From Longicatena caecimuris (GTDB taxonomy: Bacteria; Bacillota_I; Bacilli_A; Erysipelotrichales; Erysipelotrichaceae), in the NCBI RefSeq assembly GCF_004341945.1, contig NZ_SMBP01000023.1, positions 1 to 51,805 of the forward strand: 51,805 nt of DNA, read 5' to 3'. Numbering within the stretch: position 1 is the first letter of the stretch; each line of letters opens with the position of its first letter. The notes beneath the pieces were generated by a model. That model was not told the origin of the DNA. It was given only the letters and a program-made list of their open reading frames with translations, and did no database searches. Position numbers and translations under genes: made by a program. Shown piece by piece: positions 43,518 to 51,772 of the stretch.

Positions 43518-43534
43518 CTAACATGTAGCTAACA
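43518..43534. repeat. Direct repeat left of integrase
   Basis: CTAACATGTAGCTAACA, 16 of 17 bases identical to 44691-44707. Each copy holds two CTAACA units. It ends one base before the integrase stop codon. Confidence 0.7.
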
Positions 43535-44605
43535 TTATTTTAAGGAGAAAATAGCCCTTCGCAATTGACCAATATCCTTATGCGTATAGATTTTTTCTGT
43601 TGTCGCATAGGAGGTATGACCAATCAAGCGCTTGATACTTGTCGCATTCGCACCAAAGTTTGACAGCCTTGTCGCAAAGGTATGGCGACAATCATGAGGC
43701 AAATGATTCATATCCAGCATATTCATGATCTTATCGAAGTAATTGTTACGATAGGCATGGTAATTGATCTTCGCCCCTGTTTCTAAATCACAAATTAGAT
43801 ATTCATTTCCCATATTGTAATAGTTTAATACATAATCCTGGATCCGCTCATGAATTGGTACGACACGATTTTTACCGGCTTCCGTTTTATTCCCACCGCG
43901 GATTGTCAAATTCTGTAAATCAACATCTTTGGTCTTGATCTGAAACAATTCGCTGACCCGAAATCCCGTGTAGATCATAATCAGAATCGTATCCACAAAC
44001 GGTATATTATCATGTGCAAACAATACCTCAATCTCTTTTTCACTAAACGGCTTATGAATTTCCGGTGGTCGTTCTTTCTTATTGATCGTGACATATTTTG
44101 CATAATTCTTGTTTATGATATCGTTTTGTACGGCATATTCGCATACTAAAACCATCAGTGATTTTAATTTCAGATCACTAGCCACAGATAATTCACTTTC
44201 ATCCATGATTCGCTGAAAGTGAATGGTCTTTAACTCTGATAACTTGCAATGCCAGATGGGTTCACATTTGGCATACGCTGCCTTATAGCCATTGATGGCA
44301 TTTTGTGAGATACAGCGAAACTTCATACTTGACCATTCCTGATAAATCGTTTCAAACGTAATTGTCCCAAGCTTTTGAATTTCCTCAAATAATACCGGAT
44401 TCTTGTTATAGTTCCAAAGTGAAAATTCCGCCATCTCCTGTGTTTCGTAATACCCAATGATCTTGCGCTTTTGTTTATAACCAGCATCATTGCTGTGACG
44501 CAATGAAATGGTTACACAAGCGACCCATGGTTTTCGTCGGTTTCCTTGCAGGCGATAGACACTCCCCATGCCATTCGCCTTTTTGATGCCATAGTTACCG
44601 CTCAT
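43535..44605 (-). CDS. Tyrosine recombinase/integrase, stand-alone
   Basis: A 356-residue phage-type integrase. It has an N-terminal arm-binding part (1-65), a SAM-like core-binding domain (80-165) and a catalytic domain (190-350). Catalytic residues are visible: Arg in YTGFRVSEL, HDCRHTFATR (His-x2-Arg), His in IGHTSYATT and nucleophile Tyr in EKIYTH. ATG 44605 has GAAGGTG upstream. No excisionase, replication or cargo genes accompany it. It is bracketed by 17-bp direct repeats, suggesting either a minimal or decayed element, or recombinase binding sites. Confidence 0.92.
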   Translation of the reverse strand: MSGNYGIKKANGMGSVYRLQGNRRKPWVACVTISLRHSNDAGYKQKRKIIGYYETQEMAEFSLWNYNKNPVLFEEIQKLGTITFETIYQEWSSMKFRCISQNAINGYKAAYAKCEPIWHCKLSELKTIHFQRIMDESELSVASDLKLKSLMVLVCEYAVQNDIINKNYAKYVTINKKERPPEIHKPFSEKEIEVLFAHDNIPFVDTILIMIYTGFRVSELFQIKTKDVDLQNLTIRGGNKTEAGKNRVVPIHERIQDYVLNYYNMGNEYLICDLETGAKINYHAYRNNYFDKIMNMLDMNHLPHDCRHTFATRLSNFGANATSIKRLIGHTSYATTEKIYTHKDIGQLRRAIFSLK

Positions 44606-44670
44606 CTTCAACACCTTCTTATACTTATTCCCTTTACATATTAACCTTACTATGTTATGCACATGAAAGC

Positions 44671-44690
44671 AACGCTTTCTTATAGCGTTA
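44671..44690. repeat. Inverted repeat beside integrase
   Basis: AACGCT and AGCGTT arms around TTCTTAT-type sequence directly before the right-hand direct repeat at 44691. It may be a core-type recombination site or a hairpin in the integrase leader. Confidence 0.4.
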
Positions 44691-44707
44691 CTAACACGTA
44701 GCTAACA
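44691..44707. repeat. Direct repeat right of integrase
   Basis: CTAACACGTAGCTAACA, in the same orientation as 43518-43534 with one mismatch. Confidence 0.7.
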
Positions 44708-44823
44708 CTTTCACAAGTCTATAAAAATCATAATATCCCTTAATTTCAAGCCATTTTTTACTTTTTATACCTCATTCATAAATTACTTAAATAATAATTT
44801 AACAAGAATTTATTACAAAAGTG

Positions 44824-44846
44824 TTATTTAATGAAAAATTAAATAA
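44824..44846. promoter_or_regulatory. Inverted repeat before PTS IIC
   Basis: TTATTTAAT-GAAAA-ATTAAATAA, perfect 9-bp arms, ending a few bases before the AAGGAG ribosome site of the IIC gene. It could be an operator or a leader hairpin affecting translation. Confidence 0.45.
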
Positions 44847-44861
44847 TGGAAGGAGAAACTT

Positions 44862-45668
44862 ATGGACTTCAATATTATTGAATGTGTACTGCTGGCCATT
44901 GTAACGTTCATCTTTGCAATTGACCAGTTCTCATTAACAGAAATCGTATACCGTCCAATTATCGCTTGTCCTATCATCGGTCTGATCCTTGGAGATGTAA
45001 ACATGGGTCTTATTATCGGTGGTACTTACGAGTTGATGATGATCGGTAACATGCCAGTTGGTGGAGCTCAGCCACCTAACGCCGTATTAGGTAGCGTTGT
45101 TGCTATGATCTTCGCGGTTAAGGCACACATGGATACAAACGCTGCATTAGGTGCTTGTATGATCTTCGCTACTTTCGGACAGTATGTAGTAACTGTAATG
45201 TTCACTATCATGTCTGGATTAATGGCTAAAGCTGACAAAGCTGCTGCTGAAGCTAATCCTAAAGGAATTACTGCTGTATTGAACATCTCTATGGCTGGTT
45301 TAGGCGGATTGTTTGCATTAATCGCAATCGTTGCTTATAGTGCTGGAGTTGGTATGTCAGATACATTGACTGAAATCTCTAAGAACGCTAGCTGGTTCAT
45401 GGGTGGTTTAGGTGCTGCCGGTGGTATGATGCGTTTCGTTGGTTTCGCAATCCTGCTGAAAATTATGCTTTCTAACGATTTGTGGGGCTACCTGCTTGCA
45501 GGTTTCGCATTCGCATTGATCCTTGGAAACATTCCTGCAACTTCATCAGCTGCTCTGATCTTAGTTGCATTCATCGGTATCGCTATTGCATTGAATGACT
45601 TCTTAACAACATCAAAAATTAAAGAAAACGCTGGAAGCGGAATGGGAGGTATGAGTGATGGAATCTAA
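44862..45668 (+). CDS. PTS mannose/sorbose-family IIC component
   Basis: A 268-residue membrane protein of the mannose-family EIIC group with about seven to eight hydrophobic segments. Conserved parts are FAIDQFSLTE at the start, GGTYELMMIGNMPVGGAQPPN and the C-terminal NDLWGYLLAGF. With IID it forms the sugar channel. No IIA or IIB gene lies beside it. It is followed by IID with an 11-nt overlap and is highly similar to the IIC at 48749-49597. AAGGAG precedes the ATG. Confidence 0.93.
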   Translation: MDFNIIECVLLAIVTFIFAIDQFSLTEIVYRPIIACPIIGLILGDVNMGLIIGGTYELMMIGNMPVGGAQPPNAVLGSVVAMIFAVKAHMDTNAALGACMIFATFGQYVVTVMFTIMSGLMAKADKAAAEANPKGITAVLNISMAGLGGLFALIAIVAYSAGVGMSDTLTEISKNASWFMGGLGAAGGMMRFVGFAILLKIMLSNDLWGYLLAGFAFALILGNIPATSSAALILVAFIGIAIALNDFLTTSKIKENAGSGMGGMSDGI

Positions 45669-46566
45669 TGCTATGACAACTTATAAAGACACTACCCCTG
45701 CTGCCAGAGTCGATAACAAAACATTAAATAAAATGGTATGGCGCTCTATGCAGCTGCAGGCAGCTTTCAACTATGAAAGAATGCAATCAGCTGGATGGCT
45801 GTGGGCTATGTTACCAGGTTTGCAGAAAATTCATACAAACAAAGATGATTTAGCTGCATCCATGACACACAACATGGACTTCTTGAACACTCACCCATTC
45901 GCAGTAACATTCGTTATGGGTATGGTTCTTTCTATGGAACAGCAGAAAATGGATATTCAGACAATCCGTTCTGTACGTATCTCTACTGCAGCTCCATTAG
46001 GTGGTATCGGTGACGCATTGTTCTGGTATACACTGATTCCTATCACTGCTGGTATGACTGCTAACATGGCAATCGACGGCAACATGATGGGACCAATCCT
46101 GTACTTCATCATCGCATTTGGTGCTGAAATGGCATTGCGTTATGGTTTAATGTACTGGTCTTATAACTTAGGTACAAAAGCTGTATCTATGATGACTGCT
46201 CATGCAAAAGAATTCACTCATGCAGCTTCTCTGCTTGGTGTATTCGTTGTAGGTGCTTTGATTTCTAACTATGGTGGCGGAACTCACTTAGGTATCTCTA
46301 TCCCTAACGGACAGACTGTTGCTGAAGACGGAAAAACTATGGTTGACGTATTCATTAACATTCAGGAATACTTAGATAAGATCCTGCCTTGCTTAATTCC
46401 ATTACTGTTCACTTTGATGTGCTACTTCTTGATCAAGAAGAAAAACTGGACTCCTACAAAATGTATCGGTTTATTCTTGGTTATCGGTATCGTTGGAGCT
46501 ATCTTCGGTATCTGGGGTGGCGATTACACACCATTAGTACCAGTACCTTGGAATGTAGTTGCTTAA
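45658..46566 (+). CDS. PTS mannose/sorbose-family IID component
   Basis: A 302-residue EIID protein. Family hallmarks are KMVWRSMQLQAAFNYERMQS, GWLWAMLPGLQKI, and APLGGIGDALFWYTLIPI. It has a few membrane helices at the C-terminal half. It pairs with the IIC gene just upstream. GGGAGGT lies 7 nt before ATG 45658. It is a close paralogue of the IID at 47890-48759, with the differences concentrated between residues 220 and 250. Confidence 0.93.
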   Translation: MESNAMTTYKDTTPAARVDNKTLNKMVWRSMQLQAAFNYERMQSAGWLWAMLPGLQKIHTNKDDLAASMTHNMDFLNTHPFAVTFVMGMVLSMEQQKMDIQTIRSVRISTAAPLGGIGDALFWYTLIPITAGMTANMAIDGNMMGPILYFIIAFGAEMALRYGLMYWSYNLGTKAVSMMTAHAKEFTHAASLLGVFVVGALISNYGGGTHLGISIPNGQTVAEDGKTMVDVFINIQEYLDKILPCLIPLLFTLMCYFLIKKKNWTPTKCIGLFLVIGIVGAIFGIWGGDYTPLVPVPWNVVA

Positions 46567-46627
46567 TCTAAATTAAAATAGTAGATGGTGCTCTCTCAAA
46601 CTAATAACTCTATCTACATTTGAGTTT

Positions 46628-46656
46628 AAAGGTCATTCGCAAGAATGGCCTTTTCT
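46628..46656 (+). terminator. Intrinsic terminator after IIC-IID
   Basis: AAAGGTCATTC-GCAA-GAATGGCCTTTT, a good stem and T-run, 60 nt past the IID stop. Confidence 0.8.
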
Positions 46657-46791
46657 CATGCCAAGAACGGGCTTTATTCTTTCTTACGATGTTGCATAGT
46701 GAACTCAATACGTTGAAACAAAAAGAAAAAACGCACCTTAGTAAGATACGTCAATTCTATGTCTTTTCCATTGATGTAGGTGGTAAGAGAA

Positions 46792-47541
46792 CTATTTAGC
46801 ATCTTTTTTAGGAACCATACGATATCTTTCTACCATATCAATATCGGTATGAAGTGCTACATCAGCTTTTCCATAATGCAAATAGGAGGAATTTCCATAA
46901 GTATCAATATACTGTTTGGCATCATCATAAAATAGATAAGATTCAGCCGTTTCAAAATTAAATAATGCATTATCGAAAGCATGCAATGCTTCTTCGATGG
47001 CATTTTCATGAAAGCATAATTTACCTTTTAAATAATATAATAAACCGGCATGGAAATCAGCACTTCGTATCTTGCAGATGTATTCATCAAGGGCAGTAAT
47101 ATCATGCAGACTGTTCTCTAATAATATTTGATAGGCGAGATCTGCTATTTGCAAGGTTTGTTCATCAGCACACGCATGCAATGCTTGTTGGTAGGCATTC
47201 GCAAACTCCGTATGCTTGCATCGTAAACTGTGGTAATACCAAGGTTCTAATACACTTGCTGGATCTCCTTTTTTATATTGTGTGTGGGCAATCTTTGCAA
47301 TCTGTTCTAAAAATTCGTTCTTTTTGCCTGCCATAAAATAAGCTTTCATCAGTAAACGATCTTTTTCCAAGGGGGATAATAATTTCTCAGCACCAGCGCC
47401 ATTTAAGAGTTCTAAGGCATGCTGGTAATCTGCTCTTTGAAATGCTCCCTGTATGGCGATGATAGGAAACTGTTTGATGCGCCGATAGGTAAACCAGGCA
47501 ACACCGCCACAGATTATGATAATGATACTTGCGGCACTCAT
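46792..47541 (-). CDS. TPR-like membrane-anchored protein
   Basis: A 249-residue protein with an N-terminal membrane helix (about 3-22: ASIIIIICGGVAWFTYRR) and then a helical body. Repeats such as FQRADYQHALELLNGAG and HENAIEEALHAFDNALFNFE look like tetratricopeptide repeats. The bulk is probably cytosolic. Its role is unknown. It lies between the two convergent PTS cassettes. A TTGACT-17-TACTAT promoter sits at 47639-47667. Confidence 0.75.
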   Translation of the reverse strand: MSAASIIIIICGGVAWFTYRRIKQFPIIAIQGAFQRADYQHALELLNGAGAEKLLSPLEKDRLLMKAYFMAGKKNEFLEQIAKIAHTQYKKGDPASVLEPWYYHSLRCKHTEFANAYQQALHACADEQTLQIADLAYQILLENSLHDITALDEYICKIRSADFHAGLLYYLKGKLCFHENAIEEALHAFDNALFNFETAESYLFYDDAKQYIDTYGNSSYLHYGKADVALHTDIDMVERYRMVPKKDAK

Positions 47542-47637
47542 AATAACACCTCTACTTTATTGTTTTCATTATAGCATGAATCACAAATATTTCGACTTTT
47601 TTCGAATCGTATATTTACAATTTCACAACTATAAGTG

Positions 47638-47716
47638 TATAGTAACTGTGTGTGATAATGTAGTCAATTCATTTTGACACCTCCTTTTGATTCAAAAGAA
47701 ATCAAAAGGTTTTTTT
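47638..47716 (+). ncRNA. Candidate small RNA with anti-Shine-Dalgarno sequence
   Basis: A rightward TTACAA-17-TATAGT promoter (47615-47643) precedes a stretch of about 65 nt ending in a strong terminator: CCTTTTGATT/AATCAAAAGG (47683-47709) with seven T residues. No ORF fits, and the gene to the left is on the other strand. The RNA would include CACCTCCTTTT, complementary to ribosome binding sites. The -10 box overlaps that of the leftward TPR-gene promoter. The remaining part of 47542-47889 shows nothing else but a terminator. Confidence 0.4.
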
Positions 47717-47803
47717 ATTACCTTTAATGAAACAGAACCATCTTCATAACTTACGATAACCTAATACATATAGGAACATCTTCCCTCTACATTAACATCG
47801 GAA

Positions 47804-47835
47804 TGAAAAAACAGGTCACCCAAGTGGATGACCTG
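47804..47835 (-). terminator. Intrinsic terminator after IIB-IIC-IID operon
   Basis: On the minus strand CAGGTCA and TGACCTG arms followed by six or seven T residues, 55 nt past the IID stop. Confidence 0.85.
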
Positions 47836-47889
47836 CATACAGATATCAATTGTACCTGTTTTAAGGTTTGAGAGAGCAATATTACTATT

Positions 47890-48759
47890 TTATGCGTGCC
47901 AAGGAACTGGAATTAATGCCGTATAAGCACCACCAGTTGCCCATACACCAAACATACATCCTACGATACCGATTACTAACAGCAGAACGATACATTTGAT
48001 TGGTGTCCATTTTTTCTTCAACAGAGCATAGCACATTAAAGTTAATGCCAAAGGAATTACTTTAGGCAGGATAGAGTCTAGCTGACCCTGTACATTTGTA
48101 GTTAATCCGCCTGAAGAGAAGACGATTTCTAAAGAAGTAGAACCCATGTTAGAAATCAAAGCACCAACGATGAAGATACCCATAACAGATGCAGCATGTG
48201 TAAATTCTTTCGCATGTTTTGTTAAAGAAGCTACAGCTGACATACCTAAGTTATAAGACCAGTACATCAAAGCGAAACGTAAAGCCATCTGTGCACCGAA
48301 TACGATAACGAAGAACAGAATTGGTCCTAAGATATTTCCATTCTGTGCCTGGATAGCTGTAACACCGGCAACGATAGGTACAAATGTATACCAGAACAAT
48401 GCGTCACCGATACCACCTAATGGAGCTGCAGTAGAGATACGTACAGAACGAATTGTCTGAATATCCATCTTCTGCTGTTCCATTGATAATACAATACCCA
48501 TTACGAAGGTTACCAAGTAAGGGTGTGTATTAATGAAGTCCATATTGTGTGTCATAGATGCAGCTAAGTCATCTTTGTTTGTATGAATTTTCTGCAAACC
48601 AGGTAACATAGCCCACAGCCATCCACTGGACTGCATTCTTTCATAGTTGAAACTTGCCTGCAGCATGGTAGACATCCAAACCATTTTATTTAATGTTTTT
48701 TTGTCAACTTTAGGAGCAGGTGTAAGATCTTTATATGTTGTCATTGTATTAGATTCCAT
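47890..48759 (-). CDS. PTS mannose/sorbose-family IID component (second copy)
   Basis: A 289-residue EIID protein with the same landmarks as the first copy (KMVWMSTMLQASFNYERMQS, APLGGIGDALFWYT). It is 13 residues shorter, mostly because the variable loop near residue 220 is shorter. The start follows the same pattern, ATG within the last codons of IIC. It forms the membrane channel with IIC for sugar phosphorylated by IIB. Confidence 0.93.
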   Translation of the reverse strand: MESNTMTTYKDLTPAPKVDKKTLNKMVWMSTMLQASFNYERMQSSGWLWAMLPGLQKIHTNKDDLAASMTHNMDFINTHPYLVTFVMGIVLSMEQQKMDIQTIRSVRISTAAPLGGIGDALFWYTFVPIVAGVTAIQAQNGNILGPILFFVIVFGAQMALRFALMYWSYNLGMSAVASLTKHAKEFTHAASVMGIFIVGALISNMGSTSLEIVFSSGGLTTNVQGQLDSILPKVIPLALTLMCYALLKKKWTPIKCIVLLLVIGIVGCMFGVWATGGAYTALIPVPWHA

Positions 48760-49597
48760 CACTCATACCTCCTGCATTGCTACCAGCATTTTCTTTAATC
48801 TTAATATTGATCATGAAGTCGTAAATTGCGATACAGATACCAATGAATGCCAGCAATAATAATGCAACACCACTCATTGTTCCACTAGCAGCTACACTAC
48901 CAGCTTCTGCATTAAATGCAAAGCCTGTAGGGATGTAGCTTAAGATGATTGCAGAAGCGAAACCTGCAAGCAGGAAGCCCCACAGATCGCTTGCCATCAT
49001 GATCTTCATCAGGATAGCGAAACCGACAAACTTCATCATACCACCAGCAGCTGTTAAACCTGCTGTAAACCAAGAGTAATCTGTAGCAATCTGCTGCAGA
49101 GTGTCAGCCATAGCTGTTCCACCAACATAGCACAGGATAGAAATAACAGCGAACAGTGTTCCCAGGATTACCATTGAAATGTAGTTAACCTGTGCAATTC
49201 CCTTAGGATTTGCTTCTGCAGCTGCTTTATCAGCTTTTGACATAAGACCAGCCATGAATGTAAATACTAAAGTAACAACATACTGACCGAAGATTGAGAA
49301 GATAACAGCTGTACCTAAAGCAGCATTAACTTCCATGTTAGCTTTGATAGCTAAGATACATCCGGCAACACCAGCGATGATTACGTTAGGTGGCTGAGCT
49401 CCACCAACTGGCATGTTACCGATAACCATGATTTCATACGTTCCACCAACTAAAAGACCGATTTCCATATTACCTAAGATTGCACCGATAATAGTACAAG
49501 AGATAATTGGACGATACAGTGTTTCAGTCAGAGAGAATTGGTCAATCGCAAAGATAAAGGTTACGACTGCCAACAAGATAATTTGAATAATATCCAT
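48749..49597 (-). CDS. PTS mannose/sorbose-family IIC component (second copy)
   Basis: A 282-residue EIIC, closely related to the one at 44862-45668 over most of its length. It has about 15 extra residues near position 230-250 (a Ser/Gly/Ala-rich loop before the last helix). GGTYEIMVIGNMPVGGAQPP is conserved. It lies 30 nt after IIB and overlaps IID by 11 nt. Confidence 0.93.
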   Translation of the reverse strand: MDIIQIILLAVVTFIFAIDQFSLTETLYRPIISCTIIGAILGNMEIGLLVGGTYEIMVIGNMPVGGAQPPNVIIAGVAGCILAIKANMEVNAALGTAVIFSIFGQYVVTLVFTFMAGLMSKADKAAAEANPKGIAQVNYISMVILGTLFAVISILCYVGGTAMADTLQQIATDYSWFTAGLTAAGGMMKFVGFAILMKIMMASDLWGFLLAGFASAIILSYIPTGFAFNAEAGSVAASGTMSGVALLLLAFIGICIAIYDFMINIKIKENAGSNAGGMSDGI

Positions 49598-49627
49598 GAT
49601 AAATCTCCCTTCTGTTTAAGCGAATTC

Positions 49628-50104
49628 TTATTTAAATAATTTATCAATTGGTTCTGCAGCAATATCTGGAACTCGTTTGATTTCCAGTTCAACACCCAAG
49701 TCCTGCAGTTTTTTGAAAGTTGCAACATCGTCATCATTGACAGCAACAGAAGTAGCAACCTGACGTTTACCTTCTGCCATGTGCATGTTTCCAATGTTTA
49801 CTTTCTTAATAGGAACTCCACCCTCTACTAATCTTAGTACATCCTGTGGAGTTTCACAGATGATAGCGATGTGCTGCTGTGGGCTAGCTTTACCGATGAT
49901 GTTGATTGTCTTTTCGATACTGAAGTATCTTGTCTGTGCATAAGCTGGTGCAGCCATATTCATCAGACCCTGACGGAATTCATCACCTGCTACGGCATCG
50001 TTTGCCACTAATAATAAGTTAGCTCCAACGACTCCACACCACTGTGTTGCAACCTGTCCGTGAATCAGACGGTTGTCGATTCGTGTTAAAACGATATCTG
50101 GCAT
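49628..50104 (-). CDS. PTS mannose/sorbose-family IIB component
   Basis: A 158-residue cytosolic EIIB. The phosphorylated His15 is in TRIDNRLIHGQVATQW, the family signature. It accepts phosphate from IIA and passes it to sugar in the IIC-IID channel. No IIA gene is seen here, so the phosphate must come from a IIA encoded elsewhere. It is first in the IIB-IIC-IID operon. Sequence resembles the N-acetylgalactosamine/sorbose subgroup, but the substrate is uncertain. AAGGAGAG precedes the ATG. Confidence 0.93.
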   Translation of the reverse strand: MPDIVLTRIDNRLIHGQVATQWCGVVGANLLLVANDAVAGDEFRQGLMNMAAPAYAQTRYFSIEKTINIIGKASPQQHIAIICETPQDVLRLVEGGVPIKKVNIGNMHMAEGKRQVATSVAVNDDDVATFKKLQDLGVELEIKRVPDIAAEPIDKLFK

Positions 50105-50218
50105 GTTTGCTCTCTCCTTTCTATCTGTTTAAACATGAACTAGCGGCAGCGCTTCATGATGAGGTGAATGCGCTACGTAAACCCTTTCAGTTCACTTAGA
50201 TTTTATGCCAAAATGGAT

Positions 50219-50259
50219 GTGATTTCTTTACACTTTTTATTAGTGATTTTGCACTTTTT
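50219..50259. promoter_or_regulatory. Direct repeats upstream of PTS operon
   Basis: GTGATTTCTTTACACTTTTT (50219-50238) and GTGATTTTGCACTTTTT (50243-50259) are direct repeats about 24 bp apart, near two helix turns. This is the usual geometry of AraC-family sites, and an AraC gene is next door. Confidence 0.5.
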
Positions 50260-50409
50260 AGCAATTACGCCCATTTTCATCTACTAATTAATGCAAATAA
50301 TCAGAAATATCCATACATTTCGCAAAAATTTACATACGTACTTACTTTTGGGAAAAAATGTGATAAAAGTAATTGACATATGACATTTTATTCATCGATT
50401 ATCACATAA

Positions 50410-50423
50410 TGTAAACACTTACA
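50410..50423. promoter_or_regulatory. Candidate catabolite-responsive element (cre)
   Basis: TGTAAACACTTACA matches the CcpA consensus TGWAANCGNTNWCA except at one central base. It lies between the divergent PTS and AraC genes. Catabolite control of a sugar PTS would be expected. Confidence 0.45.
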
Positions 50424-50531
50424 TAAAACAGGCGAGTTTCTCTCACATTTTTATCCATATTCTTTTCTCATTAATTTCTTTTCTGGATGCGCAAAATTTG
50501 CTATACTATTCATAAAAGAGGTGAACTTCTC

Positions 50532-51704
50532 ATGTTTAACAAAACAACTAGTTTTATTTTTAACAAATATGGGGAAATCGTAAATGATTTGACTCGCCGT
50601 CAAAGCATCAAAATGACACACTCTGTATTAAAATTGAAGGATAAAGAATTCACATCTTATTATACATATAATAGTGATGTGTATGTGAAGGTATTATCGG
50701 GTATCGTCATGCTCGTAGTCAGCAAAGATGAAAAAGCAGAAGAATTTGAACGTTTTGTCATCCACCGCTTTATTAAAATAAAAAAAGGTGTGAAGTTTAA
50801 TTTCATCACGATCACCCAGACTTCCAAGGTTGAATTAGAAACTGATTTTAAAGCGAAAAAGACCTATGTAAAAACATATGATGGAAATCCTATCAGTTAT
50901 GAACCTATCATTCCAACCTTTTCAGTAAAAGAAATTCTTGGTTATTACTATCAGGTCCGCAATGCCAGCTACACCTTTCCCGGTGAACAACATAATTATT
51001 GGGAACTCACTTTTATTGATAATGGAGAACTAGCAACAACTGTTGATGATGAAGAATATCGTTTAGACGAAATGGATCTGATTTTATATGCGCCGGGACA
51101 GTTTCACACACAAAAAACAGGAGATGCCCAGTCATGCAGTTACTTAACGATCCTCTTTGATATGGACATTCCGGATTCTTATTTAATTACAAATCGTGTT
51201 TATCACGCTCATCGTGATATTCACAATGCCCTGAATAATTTCATCAAGGTTTCTAATAATGAAATGCTTTATGACAGTGAATTGATGATTTGTTATATAA
51301 AAGAATTATTGATTAAAATCCTCCAATATGATTTCTTATCCAGTTCTCCGGTAGCATCTACCCCTATGCAGCAGCGCTTTGAAAATGAATTACTGAATGA
51401 AATTGTCATTTATATCAACGATACGATTTATGAACAATTAACCATTGAAGAAATTTGTAATCGTTTCTCCATATCACGTTCCAGTCTGCAAACGTTATTT
51501 AAAAACAACTTAGGAACGGCACCTAAACAATATATCAGTGATTTAAAATTAAAGAAAAGCAAACTATTGATCAAAGAGAGTGTATATACGATCAGTGAGA
51601 TATCCAGTATGTTGGGATTTACCTCAATTCATTATTTTTCTCGCAAATTCAAACAACAATTTGGTATTACACCAACGGATTATGCAAAAACCATTTACAA
51701 TTAA
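50532..51704 (+). CDS. AraC family regulator of the PTS operon
   Basis: A 390-residue AraC/XylS regulator, longer than usual. Residues 1-125 are an extra N-terminal beta-rich part without recognised family. Residues 130-230 look like a cupin sensor (FPGEQHNYWELTFIDNGEL). Residues 285-385 hold the two helix-turn-helix units (LTIEEICNRFSISRSSLQTL and YTISEISSMLGFTSIHYFSR). ATG 50532 has AGAGGTGA 7 nt upstream. It is divergent from PTS IIB, so it probably controls that operon through the direct repeats between them. It lies in a single-gene unit. Confidence 0.88.
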   Translation: MFNKTTSFIFNKYGEIVNDLTRRQSIKMTHSVLKLKDKEFTSYYTYNSDVYVKVLSGIVMLVVSKDEKAEEFERFVIHRFIKIKKGVKFNFITITQTSKVELETDFKAKKTYVKTYDGNPISYEPIIPTFSVKEILGYYYQVRNASYTFPGEQHNYWELTFIDNGELATTVDDEEYRLDEMDLILYAPGQFHTQKTGDAQSCSYLTILFDMDIPDSYLITNRVYHAHRDIHNALNNFIKVSNNEMLYDSELMICYIKELLIKILQYDFLSSSPVASTPMQQRFENELLNEIVIYINDTIYEQLTIEEICNRFSISRSSLQTLFKNNLGTAPKQYISDLKLKKSKLLIKESVYTISEISSMLGFTSIHYFSRKFKQQFGITPTDYAKTIYN

Positions 51705-51711
51705 AGCATGA

Positions 51712-51772
51712 AAAAGAGGCTGTAACGAAATAGACTGAATTGACAAGTCTATGAGGTTACACCTCTTTTTTC
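51712..51772 (+). terminator. Intrinsic terminator after AraC gene
   Basis: AAAAGAGG+TGTAAC and GTTACA+CCTCTTTT arms with an inner ATAGACT/AGTCTAT stem, then T residues. The remaining 33 bases show no feature. Confidence 0.88.
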
